Position numbers and translations under genes: made by a program | Part shown: positions 22,441 to 34,261 of the stretch, piece by piece | How the letters are laid out: each line of letters starts with the position of its first letter | Position numbering within the stretch: position 1 is the first letter of the stretch | Source: Ornithodoros turicata | Lineage: Eukaryota > Arthropoda > Arachnida > Ixodida > Argasidae | DNA: 64,000 nt | Direction of reading: 5' to 3' | Assembly (NCBI RefSeq): GCF_037126465.1 | Contig: NC_088204.1 | Coordinates: 66,215,807-66,279,806, forward strand | Notes under the pieces: generated by a model | Database searches by the model: none | Seen by the model: only the letters and a program-made list of their open reading frames with translations | What the model was told of the DNA's origin: nothing

Positions 22441-23607
22441 TCGATACATACCGACGGCAAAGCCTACTCGTTGGGTTGTCTACTGCGACAGTAATGTAGT
22501 TCTGTCTGCGCTTCGTGCACGTAACTCGTAGTCGTCGTGCGCTTCGCTGATGTATGACGCCCTTTTACAGCTGTAAAGTGGAGGTATAAAGAGAGAGGAT
22601 GGGGAGGAGATTCTGGAATCGGCGGAAGAGTGTATAAAGCTTCCGGTAAAGCGCTTCCGCCTGCGCCTCAGGCTCACGTTGGGCGCTATGACGTTGGGAT
22701 GAGCCTGCGTAGCATGGAGGAAAGAAGAAAAGGTGGCGCCCCAACGGCTCTTCGACAGAAGAGAGAAGCGTGTGGCAAGTGACGTGACGATAGGAGGTGC
22801 TGTAGCTTCTTTGGAGCCACGCGGGGTCACGTTACCTGAATAGCCCAATGAGGTCGCTTTGGGGGCCACTTCAACGCGCTACCACCACACCTCTCCAACC
22901 GTCCTGTTATGACACGTGACGACGTGCGCATGACTTTGCCTTCGCAGGGTTGCTCCCAAACGGAGCAGCTACGCTGTAGTTAGGTGAGAGAAACTCGTCA
23001 ACTAACACCACAGGGGTGGCATCAAATGTATTGCTCCGTAGACGAAAGCGTGCTGGGCGAACGCAATGCATTCTGTCCAGGTCATGGTTACACGTCACAA
23101 CTGTGGCTATGAGCGGCGTACAGATGCGGACAGATGGAGAGAGGACATCGGGAAAGCGTGGGGACAGGGGTGATTAGCATGCGCCACGGGCCGACTGGAA
23201 AAGAATGTCACATTAAATCTGCTACACGCAACATTGTAAACAGGCAGTTGATGTATCCCATTCAAGTAGTTTCTGTTATCTTTAAACTAAATAAACAGAT
23301 AAAGGATGCACGTATCAACGTCTGAAAGACGGAGAGAAAACGAAAGCTGCAAGTGCCCTGATGCGAGCGAGTAGATTGGGATCAAACGCAGACGAGATGC
23401 GGAAAGAAGACAGGACGCTACACAGAAATCCGCTTTGTATGTTTTGTGAGCTGCACATTGGAATTTGACGCACACACTTCCATCTATACCCGGTGTGTGC
23501 CCGATATAGTCGCAGAGTCACGTTCTTCACCGTGCAAATGCTACCTAGCTTTGGCAATTTTTCAGTCTGGAATCGTTTTGGAAGACGTGGAAAGACATCG
23601 CACCTGT
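22441..23607. other. intergenic, no supported feature
   Basis: A 129-codon minus-strand frame (22480-22869) has no family resemblance and lacks splice or signal support. I read it as chance. The rest shows nothing recognisable. Confidence 0.4.
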
Positions 23608-23935
23608 AATCTAAGAAAGAAAAAAAAGGTATAATTTCCTACCCAAGCTGGTAGAAAGACAGCACTTCTACCATTTCGGGCCAATCCACGCGCGCCTTCT
23701 CCCCGGCGCGTATAAGCGGCGACGTCCCTTTCCCTTGCTCCTCTCTCTCACGTTTGCTCTAAGGAAAAAAGGGTAGAATTTCCTACCCAAGCTGGTGGAA
23801 CGGCAGTTCTTACTCTGTAGTTTGTTTCTACTCTGCAGTTATACCTAAAAGGTAAAAGTGGTCTGAGTAGAAATGTGGTTGCAATCCAGTTCTACCGAGA
23901 TGGGTAGAAATTTCTACCTTTTTTTCTTAGAGTGT
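23608..23935. mobile_element. MITE with CACTCTAAGAAAAAAAGGTA-type ends
   Basis: The left end (aatctaagaaagaaaaaaaa then ggta and ttcctaccc) pairs with the right end (gggtagaaatttctaccttt then tttcttagagtg). A third internal copy of the terminal block lies at about 23761 (ctaaggaaaaaagggtagaa), so the element is internally duplicated. Confidence 0.65.
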
Positions 23936-24099
23936 GGGGCTGTATTGCTCAATGACCTGTAACTCCCGTTTTACACCCGATTCTTATGGTGACCAAAAAA
24001 TTGTGACCTGAACTGAGCAAATTCCGGAATTGCATTCGTAAAATCAATGATCATAAAGATGAAATGGAAAAGAAACGGAACGCATGTCAAAAAAGAATC

Positions 24100-24660
24100 C
24101 GCGCATAACGTGCGCGGCGAAAAGAGCCGCATCCGATGGCACTTCCCTAACTCTAGCGCTGTCCATGGCGCTGCAGTCCAGGATAGCGACTATTCATCCG
24201 CCCATCCACATCGCACGCGCAGACGTGCTGATCCTCTCCGCATACGCAACTGTAATGTATCACAGATAGACCCGACAGCTATCGCTGCTGGTGAAATAGC
24301 GCGAAGGTTTCGCGTTAATTTCTGCCATATTCATGACGCTGTTGTTCAGTGTGGTCACCAGGTTGTATTCCAGTGGTTACCCGGTCACTGTGGCATATCG
24401 GGAAATGAAAAGGCGGATTCCCTCGCAACATAGGCACATCGCACGCGAATATTACACCCCGTTCCTTTCCCACCATCAGGTGCTCATCAATTAGCGCGCA
24501 GCGCTGGACCTCACCTATCTCTGCTACAGCAGCTGGATCCATACTTGCGATTCTGCATCGGCAACCGTCTCCCGTTCGGCCGAGACGCTCATTCATCGTT
24601 TGCTTTTCAGAATGGGCATGGTATAGTCTTCAATGCGCCTCGCGTGTGGTGTAGTGGACG
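24100..24660 (+). pseudogene. LINE RNase H fragment
   Basis: The frame ending at 24433 contains VVFQWLPGHCGISGNEKADS, the last RNase H block (conserved H and D) of I-type LINEs. A stop follows directly, and downstream sequence shows no intact motifs. The fragment is truncated at both ends. Confidence 0.7.
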
Positions 24661-24749
24661 GTGTCAATCACATATGGTCGTAGTATAGTCAGCATAGGTC
24701 GGCGAATTCATTCATGATGGCCTTCACCGACTTCATTCACCATCACCTC

Positions 24750-25250
24750 ATAGAGAATGATGTGAAGTTGAATGAAGGGCATGATGTGATGTGAAGTTGA
24801 AGTTGAATGAAGGGCTATGATGTGATGTGAAGTTGATGTTGAAGTTGAATGAAGGGCTATGATGGGATTTGAAGTTGAAGTCCGCGTGATGGGTTTTGAA
24901 GTTGAAGTCCACGTGATGGGTTTTGAAGTTGAAGTCCGCGTGATGGGATTTGAAGTTGAAGTCCGTGTGATGGGTTTTGAAGTTGAAGTCCGCGTGATGG
25001 GTTTTGAAGTTGAAGTCCGCGTGATGGGTTTTAAAGTTGAAGTCAGTGTGGTGGGATTTGAAGTTGATGTCCGCGTGATGGGTTTTGAAGTTGAAGTCGG
25101 TGTGGTGGGATTTGAAGTTGAAGTCAGCGTGTGTGGGTTTCGAAGTCGAAGTCCGTGTGTTGGGTTTTGAAGTCAGCGTGATGGGTTTTGAAGCTGAAGT
25201 CTGCGTGATGGATTTTGAAGATGACGGATAGGTTTTGAAGTCCTCATAAT
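24750..25250 (+). repeat. 27-bp minisatellite (GAAGTTGAAGT type)
   Basis: About fifteen units follow the pattern gatgggttttgaagttgaag plus tccgcgt. Because 27 is a multiple of three, the stretch 24859-25170 is open as repeats of MGFEVEVRV, and the other strand is also open. I treat both as repeat by-products. The same core recurs at 26866-27390. Confidence 0.85.
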
Positions 25251-26340
25251 AGGTTGTGAAGCTGACAATGTTTAGTCGATGTCTGACGTTCACGTGTCGT
25301 GACTGTTACTTGTGCGAACGCGTGCGGAGTGAATGGCAAATGTGTATTGGAGTGCACCGAGCGCACATTAACGCTTCGCGTTTCGTGTCTGGTGTGGGCG
25401 TATGGGCCTGACACTGCAGATGCCTGGCGGACTTCCTCCACCCCACCCCCCCTTGTTGTGTATCGGCGGTCGCAGGGAGGGAAGTGTTTGGAACGCGTTA
25501 CTCTCTGGTGTAGTGGGGCGCGGAGGCAACTGTAGGCCGGAGGCAACTAGCCGGAGGCAACTGTATGTTGCGAATGTGAGCGGTAGATTAGATCGAGATG
25601 CGATTTGGCGTTCTGCGGTCGCGCGGTCTGCACGTTGCGGTTGTTCTGTTTGACTCATTTGCTCGCCTACAGCTATAATGTGCGTGTATATCTATATTGG
25701 ATGGTTTGGATTTGAGCCTCTGCCTTCGGTCGCGTACGCGCGTTTTACTAGATGACAGTAGATTGCTGTCGTGCTGACGAAGTGTGTTTTATTAGGCTTA
25801 TTTTGTGTCTTCTTAGATTGCTTATTTTTCCTTTGTGTGATTGGGATCCAAATAGGACAAGATCGGGCTGGCATTGTTTTTGTGGACGTCTTTTATTTTA
25901 AATGTAATACACAGAGGTCACTATAGGTCTCTTATTTATCTGAGGTGCATAGGTCATGTTTTCGGGAATTATGTGTTCGGCATGCATGTAGCATCCATCG
26001 GACACAAGTGTTCCATCAGAGCACATAGCTGCTATTTCTTAGATATTCATCGCCAATAAAGTACATTTCAGCAGAGGCGGGGAAGTTAATTACCACCCAA
26101 AAGTCGCTAGTTACGAGTTACGTCATTAAGCTAAATATGTAATGAAGTTACAACCTTCAAGTTATCAAAATGAAATTAAGTGAGAAATGAAAGTTCTAGC
26201 AACCATGCCGAAATTAAGTTCGGAGCGGAGTTCCGAATATACCTTGTCAATTGGGCACAAAGTGAGAATTGGAATTCCAAGTTCTACGAGTTCCCATTTT
26301 CCGCGCACATTTCATAGAACGTTGCCAGTGGCCTTATCAC
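25251..26340. other. unassigned spacer between minisatellite arrays
   Basis: No gene was seen. A short triplication of ggaggcaactg lies at 25523-25563, and a GTTAC/GTAAC-rich patch at 26080-26180 may be a decayed miniature element. Confidence 0.4.
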
Positions 26341-26344
26341 CTCC

Positions 26345-26900
26345 AAGGCGACCGCACCCTCTAAACAGCATACCCCTCCTCCGCTTACATTTTCGCCGCC
26401 ACTACCAGGAAATCCACGCTAACAGGGGCGATTAAGACGCCAACGTCGTAATCCTCCAGCAGCGAGCAGCCGGGCACACCAACGTAGGCCTTCGTTGGTA
26501 TTCAACTTCAAAACCCCATCAGCGGTCACCCGAAGCCACATGAACGCGCAATGTGCTATGCGCTCACCTATCTGTCAACAACGGGCGCAATATTGTGCAA
26601 CAACCCTACCGCGCAAGCAATACACTTTCCGCAGTTCACATGCGACAGCGGAGGTCAAACGTGGCATCCCTCCCTTTCCTCCTTCATTGGTAAACCCTGC
26701 TTCCAAGTCCAACCGAGTGCAGGCTGACCGCACTCTCCAAACAGCATACCCCTCCTTCGCTTACGCTTTTGTTGCCACTACCAGGAAACCCACGCAAACA
26801 CAGGCGAGCAGGACGCTAGCGTCGTAATCCTGCAGCCGGGCACACCCCACGTAGGCCTTTGTTGGAGTTCAACTTCAAAAACCCCATCACTGACTTCAGC
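26345..26900. repeat. direct duplication of about 180 bp
   Basis: The block from 26345 (ccgcaccctctaaacagcat through the cgtaggccttcgttgg region to ttcaacttcaaaaccccatc) recurs about 380 bp downstream at 26725-26895 with about 15 percent differences. Both copies end in the start of the CTTCAACTTC repeat, so duplication and minisatellite growth are linked. Confidence 0.7.
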
Positions 26901-27390
26901 ACCCATCATAGGAATTCAACTTCAAAACTCCATCACAAACTTCAACTTCAAAATCCATCACAGACTTCAGAACCCATCATAGGAATTCAACTTCAAAGCC
27001 ACACCACAAACTTCAACTTCAAAATCCATCACAGACTTCAGAACCCATCATAGGAATTCAACTTCGAAGCCGCGATTGGATGTGAAGTTGAATTCTGATG
27101 ATGGGTTCTGAAGTTGAATGATGGGTTCTGATGTGATGGATTCTGAAGTTGAAGTTCAATGATGTGGTGTGATGTGATGGGTTCTGAAGTTGAAGTTGAA
27201 TGATGGGTTATGATGTGATGAATTCTGAAGTTGAAGTTGAATGATGGGTTATGAAGTGATGAATTCTGAGGTTGAAGTTGAGTTACGGGCTCGTGATGTG
27301 ATGGTTTATGACGGTGATGTGATGTGATGGGCTTTGCGGAAAACTGACCATGATGTGATGTTGAATGAATTCTTAGCAAAATGCCGACCT
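26866..27390. repeat. minisatellite with an internal orientation switch
   Basis: From 26866 to about 27065 the units read CTTCAACTTCAAAA plus ccatcac. From about 27075 to 27390 they read GAAGTTGAAGTTGAATGATG. The switch at about 27065-27075 makes an inverted pair, and the right-hand part has the same orientation as the array at 24750-25250. Confidence 0.8.
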
Positions 27391-27484
27391 ATGATAGTCA
27401 GTTTACGTCTGAAAGAGAATAGCTCCTGGCTGGTGTTTCGCACATGAGAGACCACCCCGCTTCTCTCGCTCAGCTCTTAGGTCC

Positions 27485-27999
27485 TGTGGGAATCGCCTCA
27501 CGGCCCGCCCAGGGCCCGACTAGCTCAGTCGGTAGAGCAGGAGACTCTTAATCTCGGGGTCATGGGTTCGGGCCCCACGTTCGGCGCCAATTGTGGGAAT
27601 CGCCTCATGGCCCGCCCAGGGCCGGCAATTTCCACTCCCAGGGCCGCACCACCCGCTCGCTACCGGAGTACCAAATGCACCGCCCAGACCAAGTCGGCCA
27701 GACTCAGTTTATTGTCATACCTTTTACCGAAGCCAGAAATCCGCACCCAGCAGCCCGGCGAACACCAAAAGGCAGCCCCAGCATTGAACGGAACAAACTC
27801 AAGAAGACCGCTCGAAAACAGAGCGCTACTTTTAAACCAAACAACCCCGCCCACAGTTATCTCTAGAAGGGAAACCATCAAGAAAACAAGTAAGGGGCAC
27901 AGATATCAACGCACAGATCAACGCGAAATCAAACTCGGAAACAATCTTTATCGCGAAAAGGCGAAAGTTCCACATCTTCGAAAAGGCGAAAATTCCACA
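27485..27999 (-). mobile_element. solo LTR carrying a full-length tRNA-Lys copy near its U5 end
   Basis: Termini TGTGGGAAT (27485) and ATTCCACA (ending 27999) are inverted, and a 4-bp direct repeat GTCC flanks both ends (27481-27484 and 28000-28003). In minus orientation there is AATAAA (complement at about 27708), a TATA-like tttaaaag near 27833 and a U5 end. The last 32 bp of U5 occur twice (27592-27623 and 27485-27516), separated by tRNA-Lys(CUU) with CCA and a 2-bp AT spacer. This is the order expected of U5, primer-binding site and primer tRNA. It is an LTR retrotransposon remnant, probably Ty3/gypsy-like, with no internal coding region. Confidence 0.75.
27514..27589 (+). tRNA. tRNA-Lys(CUU) retro-copy with CCA, probably not functional
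   Basis: The 73-nt cloverleaf has D-arm gctcagtcggtagagc, anticodon loop CTCTTAA (anticodon CTT) and T-loop ttcgggc, and is followed directly by CCA. Nuclear genes do not encode CCA, and the copy has mismatches at pairs 4-69, 27-43 and 49-65. Position and CCA mark it as copied from a mature primer tRNA during reverse transcription. Confidence 0.8.
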
Positions 28000-28003
28000 G
28001 TCC

Positions 28004-28451
28004 CTGGGATAATCCCCGCAATCAAAGACAAACGATCTCCCTTCTGCCTTCCTTAAAAAGTAATAATAATTGGGTGTTTACGTCGCGAGACAACTGAGAT
28101 CTCCTTAAAAAGTCTGGAGTAAGAAGTGAATTATGAATAATGAAAATGAACTGCCCTTGCGCTGATTTCTGATATTTGACGATGTATTTTTCTTCTATTT
28201 TTTTATTCTATGTTCTTGCATTTTTTGTTCTAGTCTCGGAGTGTGCTGCGGTTACGCATATCTGGTAATTGACCAAGGTAGCGCCTTTAATCTTGTTCGA
28301 GCAGAAAGCCTTCAAGATACGATCACTTCCAGTCCACGAATTGAAAGAGACTTGAAGCTGGTTCCCTTGGCCAGCATCCCGGGTTTCGGCACCAAAGCTG
28401 TTAGGAAGTAGGAGACCAAAAAACGAGTAAAACCGTTTATTACGGACGTCA
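28004..28451. other. unassigned gap before LINE
   Basis: AT-rich sequence with no exon or RNA gene recognised. Confidence 0.4.
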
Positions 28452-29015
28452 ATATTATAATAATAATTATTATTATTATTCCCAAAAAGAGTGCGCGACC
28501 AGGAGGCCCGTGCTCATGCTTTCTTATTCTTCTTCAGCCACAAAGGAAATGGCTTTAGCCACACAGGGCGATTGGCCAGGAGTATGAGAGGGGAGTGTAG
28601 TTGCAGGGGTACGGGCGGGCGTTGTAGAGACTGGGACGGTGGTGGGGGTTAGGTGGTCAGGCTACTCAGGGTGGGCGAATCAAAAGCGGCCGCAGGTAGC
28701 TAAGAAGGCAACGACGCTTGCCGCCACTTCGGGGATCCATTTCTTCGTGTGTGAGGCTCCGAAGGAGAGTAAGGACGATAAGGAGAGAGGGATGCCTTGT
28801 CTGGCAAAGGGCAGGGTGAAAGGGTTGCGGCGGGACCTGTCGTACATGCGACAGTGCAGCAGCAGATGCTCAGTGGTCTCGTCCTGCCCGCAGTGAGGGC
28901 ACGCTGGCGATGGATGGGTACCCGCGCGGTGAAGGTAAAAGTTTAGAGGCAAGGCGTGGCATCGAAGGCGCGTCGGCAGGACTTCAACACGGCGCGAAGG
29001 GCGGCGGTCAGTGTG

Positions 29016-29663
29016 TCACGCGAAGGAAGGGTGGTCGTAATGGGGGTCAGGCAAGCGGCGTCCAGACAGCTCCAGCAGCCTCCTATATCTGGCCCGAGTT
29101 ACTGCGGGCAATGGAGGTAAGAGGTCGATGAATGGCCCAGCGAGGGATGCCTTGGCCAGGTTATCAGCCAACTCGTTGATAGAGAGGCCACGGTGTCCTG
29201 GAATACACGTCAAATCGACGTCCGTGATATGACTCGGAGTAAGGGACAGGAGGGTTTTCCAGGCGTCGGCAGAGGGGTCCGGCAGGGCTGCGATGACAGA
29301 CAGTGAGTCTGACAGGAGCAGAACCTTGCAGAGTTGAGGAGGGACCATGCGGAGAGCCAGTATCATGGCGAGGAGCTCGCTCTCAAATACTCGAGTGAAG
29401 TCCGGGAGGCGAATCGGGAAGTGCGCATCCAGCTGCGGGAAGACAATTCCAGCACCCGCCAGCCCGGCGGACACGGAAGCGTCTGTGGCAACAACCAGGT
29501 GAGACTGGAACCGGCTGACGTGGTCCGTGAGGAGGGCCTCGAGCCTAGCCGGAGGAGCTAGGACACGTCCAGGGAGGAAGGCCTCGGCGATCAGCAGCGA
29601 CAGATCCCTCAGCGGGCAGGTGGTTGTGGCCAGATCAGACAACGATATCTTCAGGGGTACCAA
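29016..29663 (-). pseudogene. LINE RNase H domain
   Basis: The frame includes VVATDASVSAGLAGAG (first D), FESELLAMILAL (E), LLLSDSLSVIAAL (D) and IPGHRGLSINELADNLA (H and D). Length and order match RNase H of I/R1/Jockey-group LINEs, which removes template RNA. The domain itself is open, but it is cut off from the RT frame by a shift near 29670-29990. The following frame, 28952-28680, holds the zinc-knuckle C-terminus. Confidence 0.85.
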
Positions 29664-29996
29664 AAGGGAGTCGACGAATACAAGTTGGGGGGTGTTGGAC
29701 CTGCGCCACCGCCGAGAGACTCACCGAGTCACGTTCCTGGGGGACTCATTGTGTCTGAACGCCATTGGGCTCTGGCAGAGGGAAAGGAAGCAGTTCACTG
29801 ACAGCAAGCGAAACCGGGTCTTGAGGGGAGGGATACGAGCTTCCGCATAAAGCGTCTGGTTGGCTGCATACTTAGGGAGACCCAAGCATAGGCGCAAGGC
29901 TTTCCTCTCGATAACAAAGAGCCTGTTTAGGCGATAGTCCGGGAGGTGGGAGAACAAAACGCACCCGAACTCCAGAATGGGCCGCACATAACACTT

Positions 29997-31461
29997 CTAG
30001 ATGAATAGTAAGGCGGTCCGCCGCATACCAATGCGGGGGCTGGAACAGCGATGGAGGATGCCAGTTGCCTTTGTAGCTTTTTGGCTCACTACCTCAATGT
30101 GATGGTCCCAGTGGAGCTTGTAGTCGTACCAGACACCCAAATACTTCAGCAGGTTTGTCTGCAGGATAGGCTCTGCGCCAATTTTCAGGTCGATGGTTAG
30201 GAGCCCCACAGGTTGGCTGCTGGGTTGGAATAAGATCACTGCGGATTTCTGGGCGTTCAAGGAGAGGTGAGCGGAGCGCATCCATGCGGATAGAGCAGAG
30301 AGGTATGCTTGGAGCACCTCGTACAGCGCATGGAGAGAGGTGGAAGAGGCGAAGAAGGCAATATCATCCGCATAAGTCATGGTAAGAATGCCAGGCTTCA
30401 GAGGAAGGGAGCTCATCAAGATGTTAAACAGCAAAGGGGACAAAACAGCTCCCTGAGGGAGACACCTGAGTTGAGTGTGCGACGAAGATGTAAAACGGCC
30501 ATCAGAGCAGAAAAAAGAACGTCCGGAGAGGAACTTGCTAACCCACAAGATGACATACGGGGGGATGCTGAGGGCAGCCATGCACTGAACTAGGATGCAG
30601 TGCTCCACGCTATCGTAGGCCTTGGCAATATCTAGGGCAACCAGAGCGGACAATTCCCCGTTCTCACGCGCAAGGCAAATCAGGCTTTCAAGGTTCGCGT
30701 GGGCCATCCAAATTGAACAGCGGGGGCTGAAACCCAATCTGGCTGTCATTAAGAGCAGCAGTATTCTCCAAGAAAGAGGAAAGACGGCGATGCAGAATGC
30801 CCTCGATGGTCTTGCTGAGGACGGAGGTCAGGGCAATTGGACGGATGTTGTCCATGACCAGGCCCCTCGAGGGAATTTTCTTAACGATGACCACCTTGGC
30901 CACCTTCCAGTTGTCTGGGAGCCATGACTGCTCGAGCGACACGTTCACAATGTTTAGAAGCTCGCGAGGATGGGAAGCCCACAGGGACAGCAGGATCCTG
31001 CCTGTAATGCCGTCCGGACCAGGGGCAGAGTTCGGAAGAGCACGCACAACTGAGCCGAGTTCCTCTTCGGTAACGGCGCAGAAGCCGGACGTCGATTCGT
31101 CGGGCAGCGCTTGGACACGTGAAACAGAGCTGTGGAAGCGCAGCACAAGACCTCTGGCTATGTCTTCGAGCCGGGTTCTGGCAATGTCATCAGGCACGAC
31201 AGAGGAGTCGCAGGGGGGTTCGCAGGACAGCGATTGCCGGAGGTGTGTAATATGCTGGTGGAGGGCCTTCGGATGCTTCGGGTGGGACAGAAATGAGTTG
31301 CGCTCGTTGTAGAAAGACTGCTTTGCAGCGGAGATGGTACGCTTAAAGACAGCCTTGAGAAACTGGTAATTCTTCCAGTTCACGTAGGAAGTGTTTGCAA
31401 GCACTTGTTTCCAAGCAGCCTTGCGACGCCGGCAGGCCTTGTACAAGCCTCGTTCCACCAC
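29997..31461 (-). pseudogene. LINE reverse transcriptase, two overlapping frames
   Basis: The upstream frame (31461-30688) has the RT entry region NSAPGPDGITGRIL and SRGLVMDNIRPIALTSVLSK. The downstream frame (30749-29997) has SALVALDIAKAYDSV, LPQGAVLSPLLFN, and the catalytic TYADDIAFFAS at about 30355-30388. A frameshift in the 30690-30750 overlap breaks the enzyme. Motif order and spacing are those of non-LTR reverse transcriptase. Confidence 0.9.
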
Positions 31462-32336
31462 GGGGCGCAGTTTGACCGCGAGCGAGTAACAAGACTAAAA
31501 GTAACAGTCGGTATCGATAGTGACAAAGAGGTCACGGTATTGACCGCGCGGTCACTGGCAGGTAGGCCAATACCTTCCTGAAGAAGTCGCTCCAGGTTCT
31601 TCTCTTGCAGGTGGAAATTGCACAGGGAGCGCGCAGAAACAGACTGCCTGGCAGGAATGGCCACTTCAAAGATAGGCAGGTGGTCGCTGTTGGAACCCAA
31701 GGTGTGGGTTCGCCACGACATCAGGCGGACCGAAGAGGGGTGTAGAGTGAGGTGGAGCACAGAACGGGCGGTGCCACGGAGGAACGTTGGAGATCCGTCA
31801 TTCCCAACAGAGAGGTTATGACGGCATATCCAGTCCCACAGCTCCCTGCCGTTGGAGTCGGTCTTGAGCCCCCATTGAACGTGATGCGAGTTGAAATCAC
31901 CAGCGACCACGTATCCGTGGGGCAGGTTGGAGAGTGCACCGCTGAGAGTTGAGGGGGATTGGAAGCCCGCTGGGCAGCCAGGGACCCGTCCAGGGCCAAA
32001 AACATCCATTCAAAACAGCCAGGGACCCGTTGCAGGGAAGTGTGAGCTGGACCGCAAGAGCCTCGCAGAGAGGGGATGCTATCTGCCGTACAACATGGGC
32101 GGAGTGCACAAGCTGCTGAGAAACAAGGGTCAAGAGGCCGCCTCCTTTCCCCACGGGTCGGTCCAGTCGAAATGCATGGAAGCCGGGGAAGGAGAAGGGG
32201 CGACGCGGTGACAGCCACGTCCCTTGCAGAACAATAACGTCAGGTGAACAATGAGAGATGAGCATATATGGAGGTCGGGCAGGGTTGATGAAATCGAGAG
32301 GCAGTTCCATTGAAGGACGCGAAGTCTACTCTGCAT
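31380..32336 (-). pseudogene. LINE endonuclease, frameshifted
   Basis: The N-terminal part reads RLRVLQWNCLSISSTLPDLH (ending 32336), and an adjacent frame has PDVIVLQGTWLS. The C-terminal part (32009-31380) has GYVVAGDFNSHHVQWG and TLGSNSDHLPIFEV. These are the conserved N, E/Q, D-N and S-D-H blocks of apurinic-type endonuclease. At least two shifts separate them, and one E position appears as Q (LQGTW). Confidence 0.85.
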
Positions 32337-32529
32337 CGGTTAATATAGATGTTGCAACCGCGGCGGCGAGGACGTCTCCATCCCCACCCTTCTGTTTGCC
32401 CACTTTCTTCGATCGCTTGCCCATGGGGTTATCGCAGGGGCTGCACCACCTTAGTGCAGGGGCACCACGTTTGGAGTGCGAAGCCGTGGCGTCCATGTCC
32501 TCAGGAGACGAGCATTGAGGCATGCTTTC

Positions 32530-32990
32530 TTCCTTTTCTCCTCAGGAAGATGGCCACGATCCGCAACGGTGATTGGCCAGGGCTAATTCATTATGACATA
32601 AGTGTGACAGTGACACTAAGGGCTAGAACCGGTTGGAGCCGGCAACGAATGAAATGAGATTATCTGCGATGACGGGATTCCATTTTCCGGTATGGGACGC
32701 ACCGAACGAGAGTAATGCGCTTAATGAGAGAGGCACGCTGAACCTTAGCAGTGGAAGGGTGAGGGACTGTAGGCGAAGGCGGCGGTATGTACTACAGTCG
32801 AGAACGAAATGTTGGAGGGTTTCGTCGTGACCGCATTCAGGACACCCTGGGGAAGGTTGCACACCACAGCGATGGAGGTAAAAGTTAAGCGGGAGGGCAA
32901 GACACCGAAGACGCGTCAGACAGACTTCTGCACGTCGAGAGCGGCAATAGCCCGGGTTCCAAGGGAAAGAGCTTTCTCATTGCTCATCAC
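32530..32990 (-). mobile_element. 3' fragment of a related LINE
   Basis: The frame 32862-32623 reads CPECGHDETLQHFVLDC and LSLSALLSFGASHTGKW, the same C-terminal zinc region as the LINE at 28452-32525. It is followed by the shared 3' UTR block gattggccagggct (about 32572). Only the last 450 bp or so are present. It lies directly 5' of the larger copy. Confidence 0.8.
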
Positions 32991-32999
32991 CTCCTCCTC

Positions 33000-34261
33000 C
33001 TCTGTTCATACTTGAGATTCAACAACGTAAATAAAGATTACACGCGTCCACGAATTTTCGAGACAGGAAAAACGCGAAACTCGACAGTTTCGGATTCTCC
33101 AAGGGTAGGCACATCATGGAAAGTTGGGGTCTATCTCTCTCTGTCTGCAAGCAAAAGCGCGAGCGTCTCTGCTCTTCGCCGAACACCTCATGGAACATTA
33201 GAGGTCTTCCAGCAGCTGTATAGAGCTGTAGTGAGGAAAGGGTAATCGATCTTCGAGTAGCAATGTTGCCAGACGCGTTCGTAGATTGGGTCCCACATAT
33301 GACACCATACTCCTCGAAACTAGAAATTAATTTTTTGGTACTTGCGCTTCATATAGGGGAAGAATGTTTCAGGAAAATGGAGAAGCTTCTATAGTAAATT
33401 CGGTAGTATTCTAAGGTGGTACGTTAAAGGTCCCCGCGCCATTAAAACTCGGCAGTCCTACCCTCCGGCACGTGCGGTACGTTGCCGAACATGTGAGCCG
33501 GCTGAGTCACTTTACGTGCAAATGCACTATAAATTTTTCAACTATAAATTAAATATAAATTAATTAATAACTATAAATAAATTAAATTATAAATCTACTA
33601 TAAAATATTTCAGCGAAGCGCAAATAAAAGCGCGCTCAGAGGAGATCACGTGCACAGGCAAAACGAAACCAGACCGGCGGCAAAACCTGCGTCGTTCTCT
33701 TTACCGTATTCTTTTTCGCCTCCCACCCCTCAAGGGAATGTAAACAGACCGGTACATTTATTCGCGCATGTTGAAAACGTACTTGTTGCATTATTGGCTG
33801 TACTTTTCTAGCTTTCTTTGTAGGTCACACTGGACATATACGTATTTAATAAGACACACATATTGTTACTGTAGTACGTAGTACAGAGAATTAGTGGAAG
33901 CACCATCAGCATGAACACCTATTAATGCCATCGATCGATGCTGCACGAGCTCTGTGGCATTCCAACTAAATTCTCTGCACGGGCGGCTACCTGGAACGTA
34001 AGTGTCGCCTGTTTGATACCGCTGTTTCACAACGTTCATGTAACGTTCAGATGACAGTGTGTTATGTCAGGACAGAAACATTTGGGACAATATTTTATTA
34101 CTACCAGGGGCATGAGCGGGCATTCCCACAGACGGACTCTGTCCCAACCATGGACCCTCGATGGCCCTGGTTAATTTTGAATTCCCTTTTTGTTTGGTTC
34201 TTTGTCTAGTTATAGTGCTAAACTAGGGCAACGACACTTCTATCAGCGGCAGTAGCGGGGA
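33000..34261. other. unassigned, with SINE fragment and AT-rich patch
   Basis: 33418-33500 resembles the body of the SINE at 6720 (acgttaaaggtccc, aatcctaccct-like and cacgtg blocks). 33530-33605 is a short array of ataaatta units. No exon was recognised elsewhere in the 1.2 kb. Confidence 0.45.

Larger units (their letters stand above)
28452..32525 (-). mobile_element. I-type LINE with RNase H, frameshifted, minus strand
   Basis: Reading leftward: a short ORF1 remnant with KRSKKVGKQK (32523-32326), endonuclease (32336-31380), reverse transcriptase (about 31461-29997), RNase H (29663-29016), a C-terminal CPHCGQDETTEHLLLHC zinc motif (28952-28680), a 3' UTR and a (taa)n tail at 28452-28483. 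All domains are present but several frameshifts separate them. The 5' end is truncated in ORF1 near 32525, where it abuts a second LINE fragment. Confidence 0.85.

Noticed and set aside
20371..22494. Seven intact 62-75-codon frames in the 237-bp array as a repeated peptide gene
   Set aside because: Units are almost identical at the DNA level, the unit length is a multiple of three, and two units carry the same stop. The openness follows from copying. Dispersed copies lack the frame.
22480..22869. 129-codon minus-strand Ser/Arg-rich frame
   Set aside because: No homology signal and no gene structure. Composition matches the local base content.
24859..25170. MGFEVEVRV repeat protein
   Set aside because: The 27-bp period keeps all frames open. 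Related arrays at 26866-27390 vary and switch orientation, which fits a non-coding minisatellite.
27514..27589. Functional tRNA-Lys gene
   Set aside because: It encodes CCA, has several broken pairs and lies inside an LTR at the primer site.
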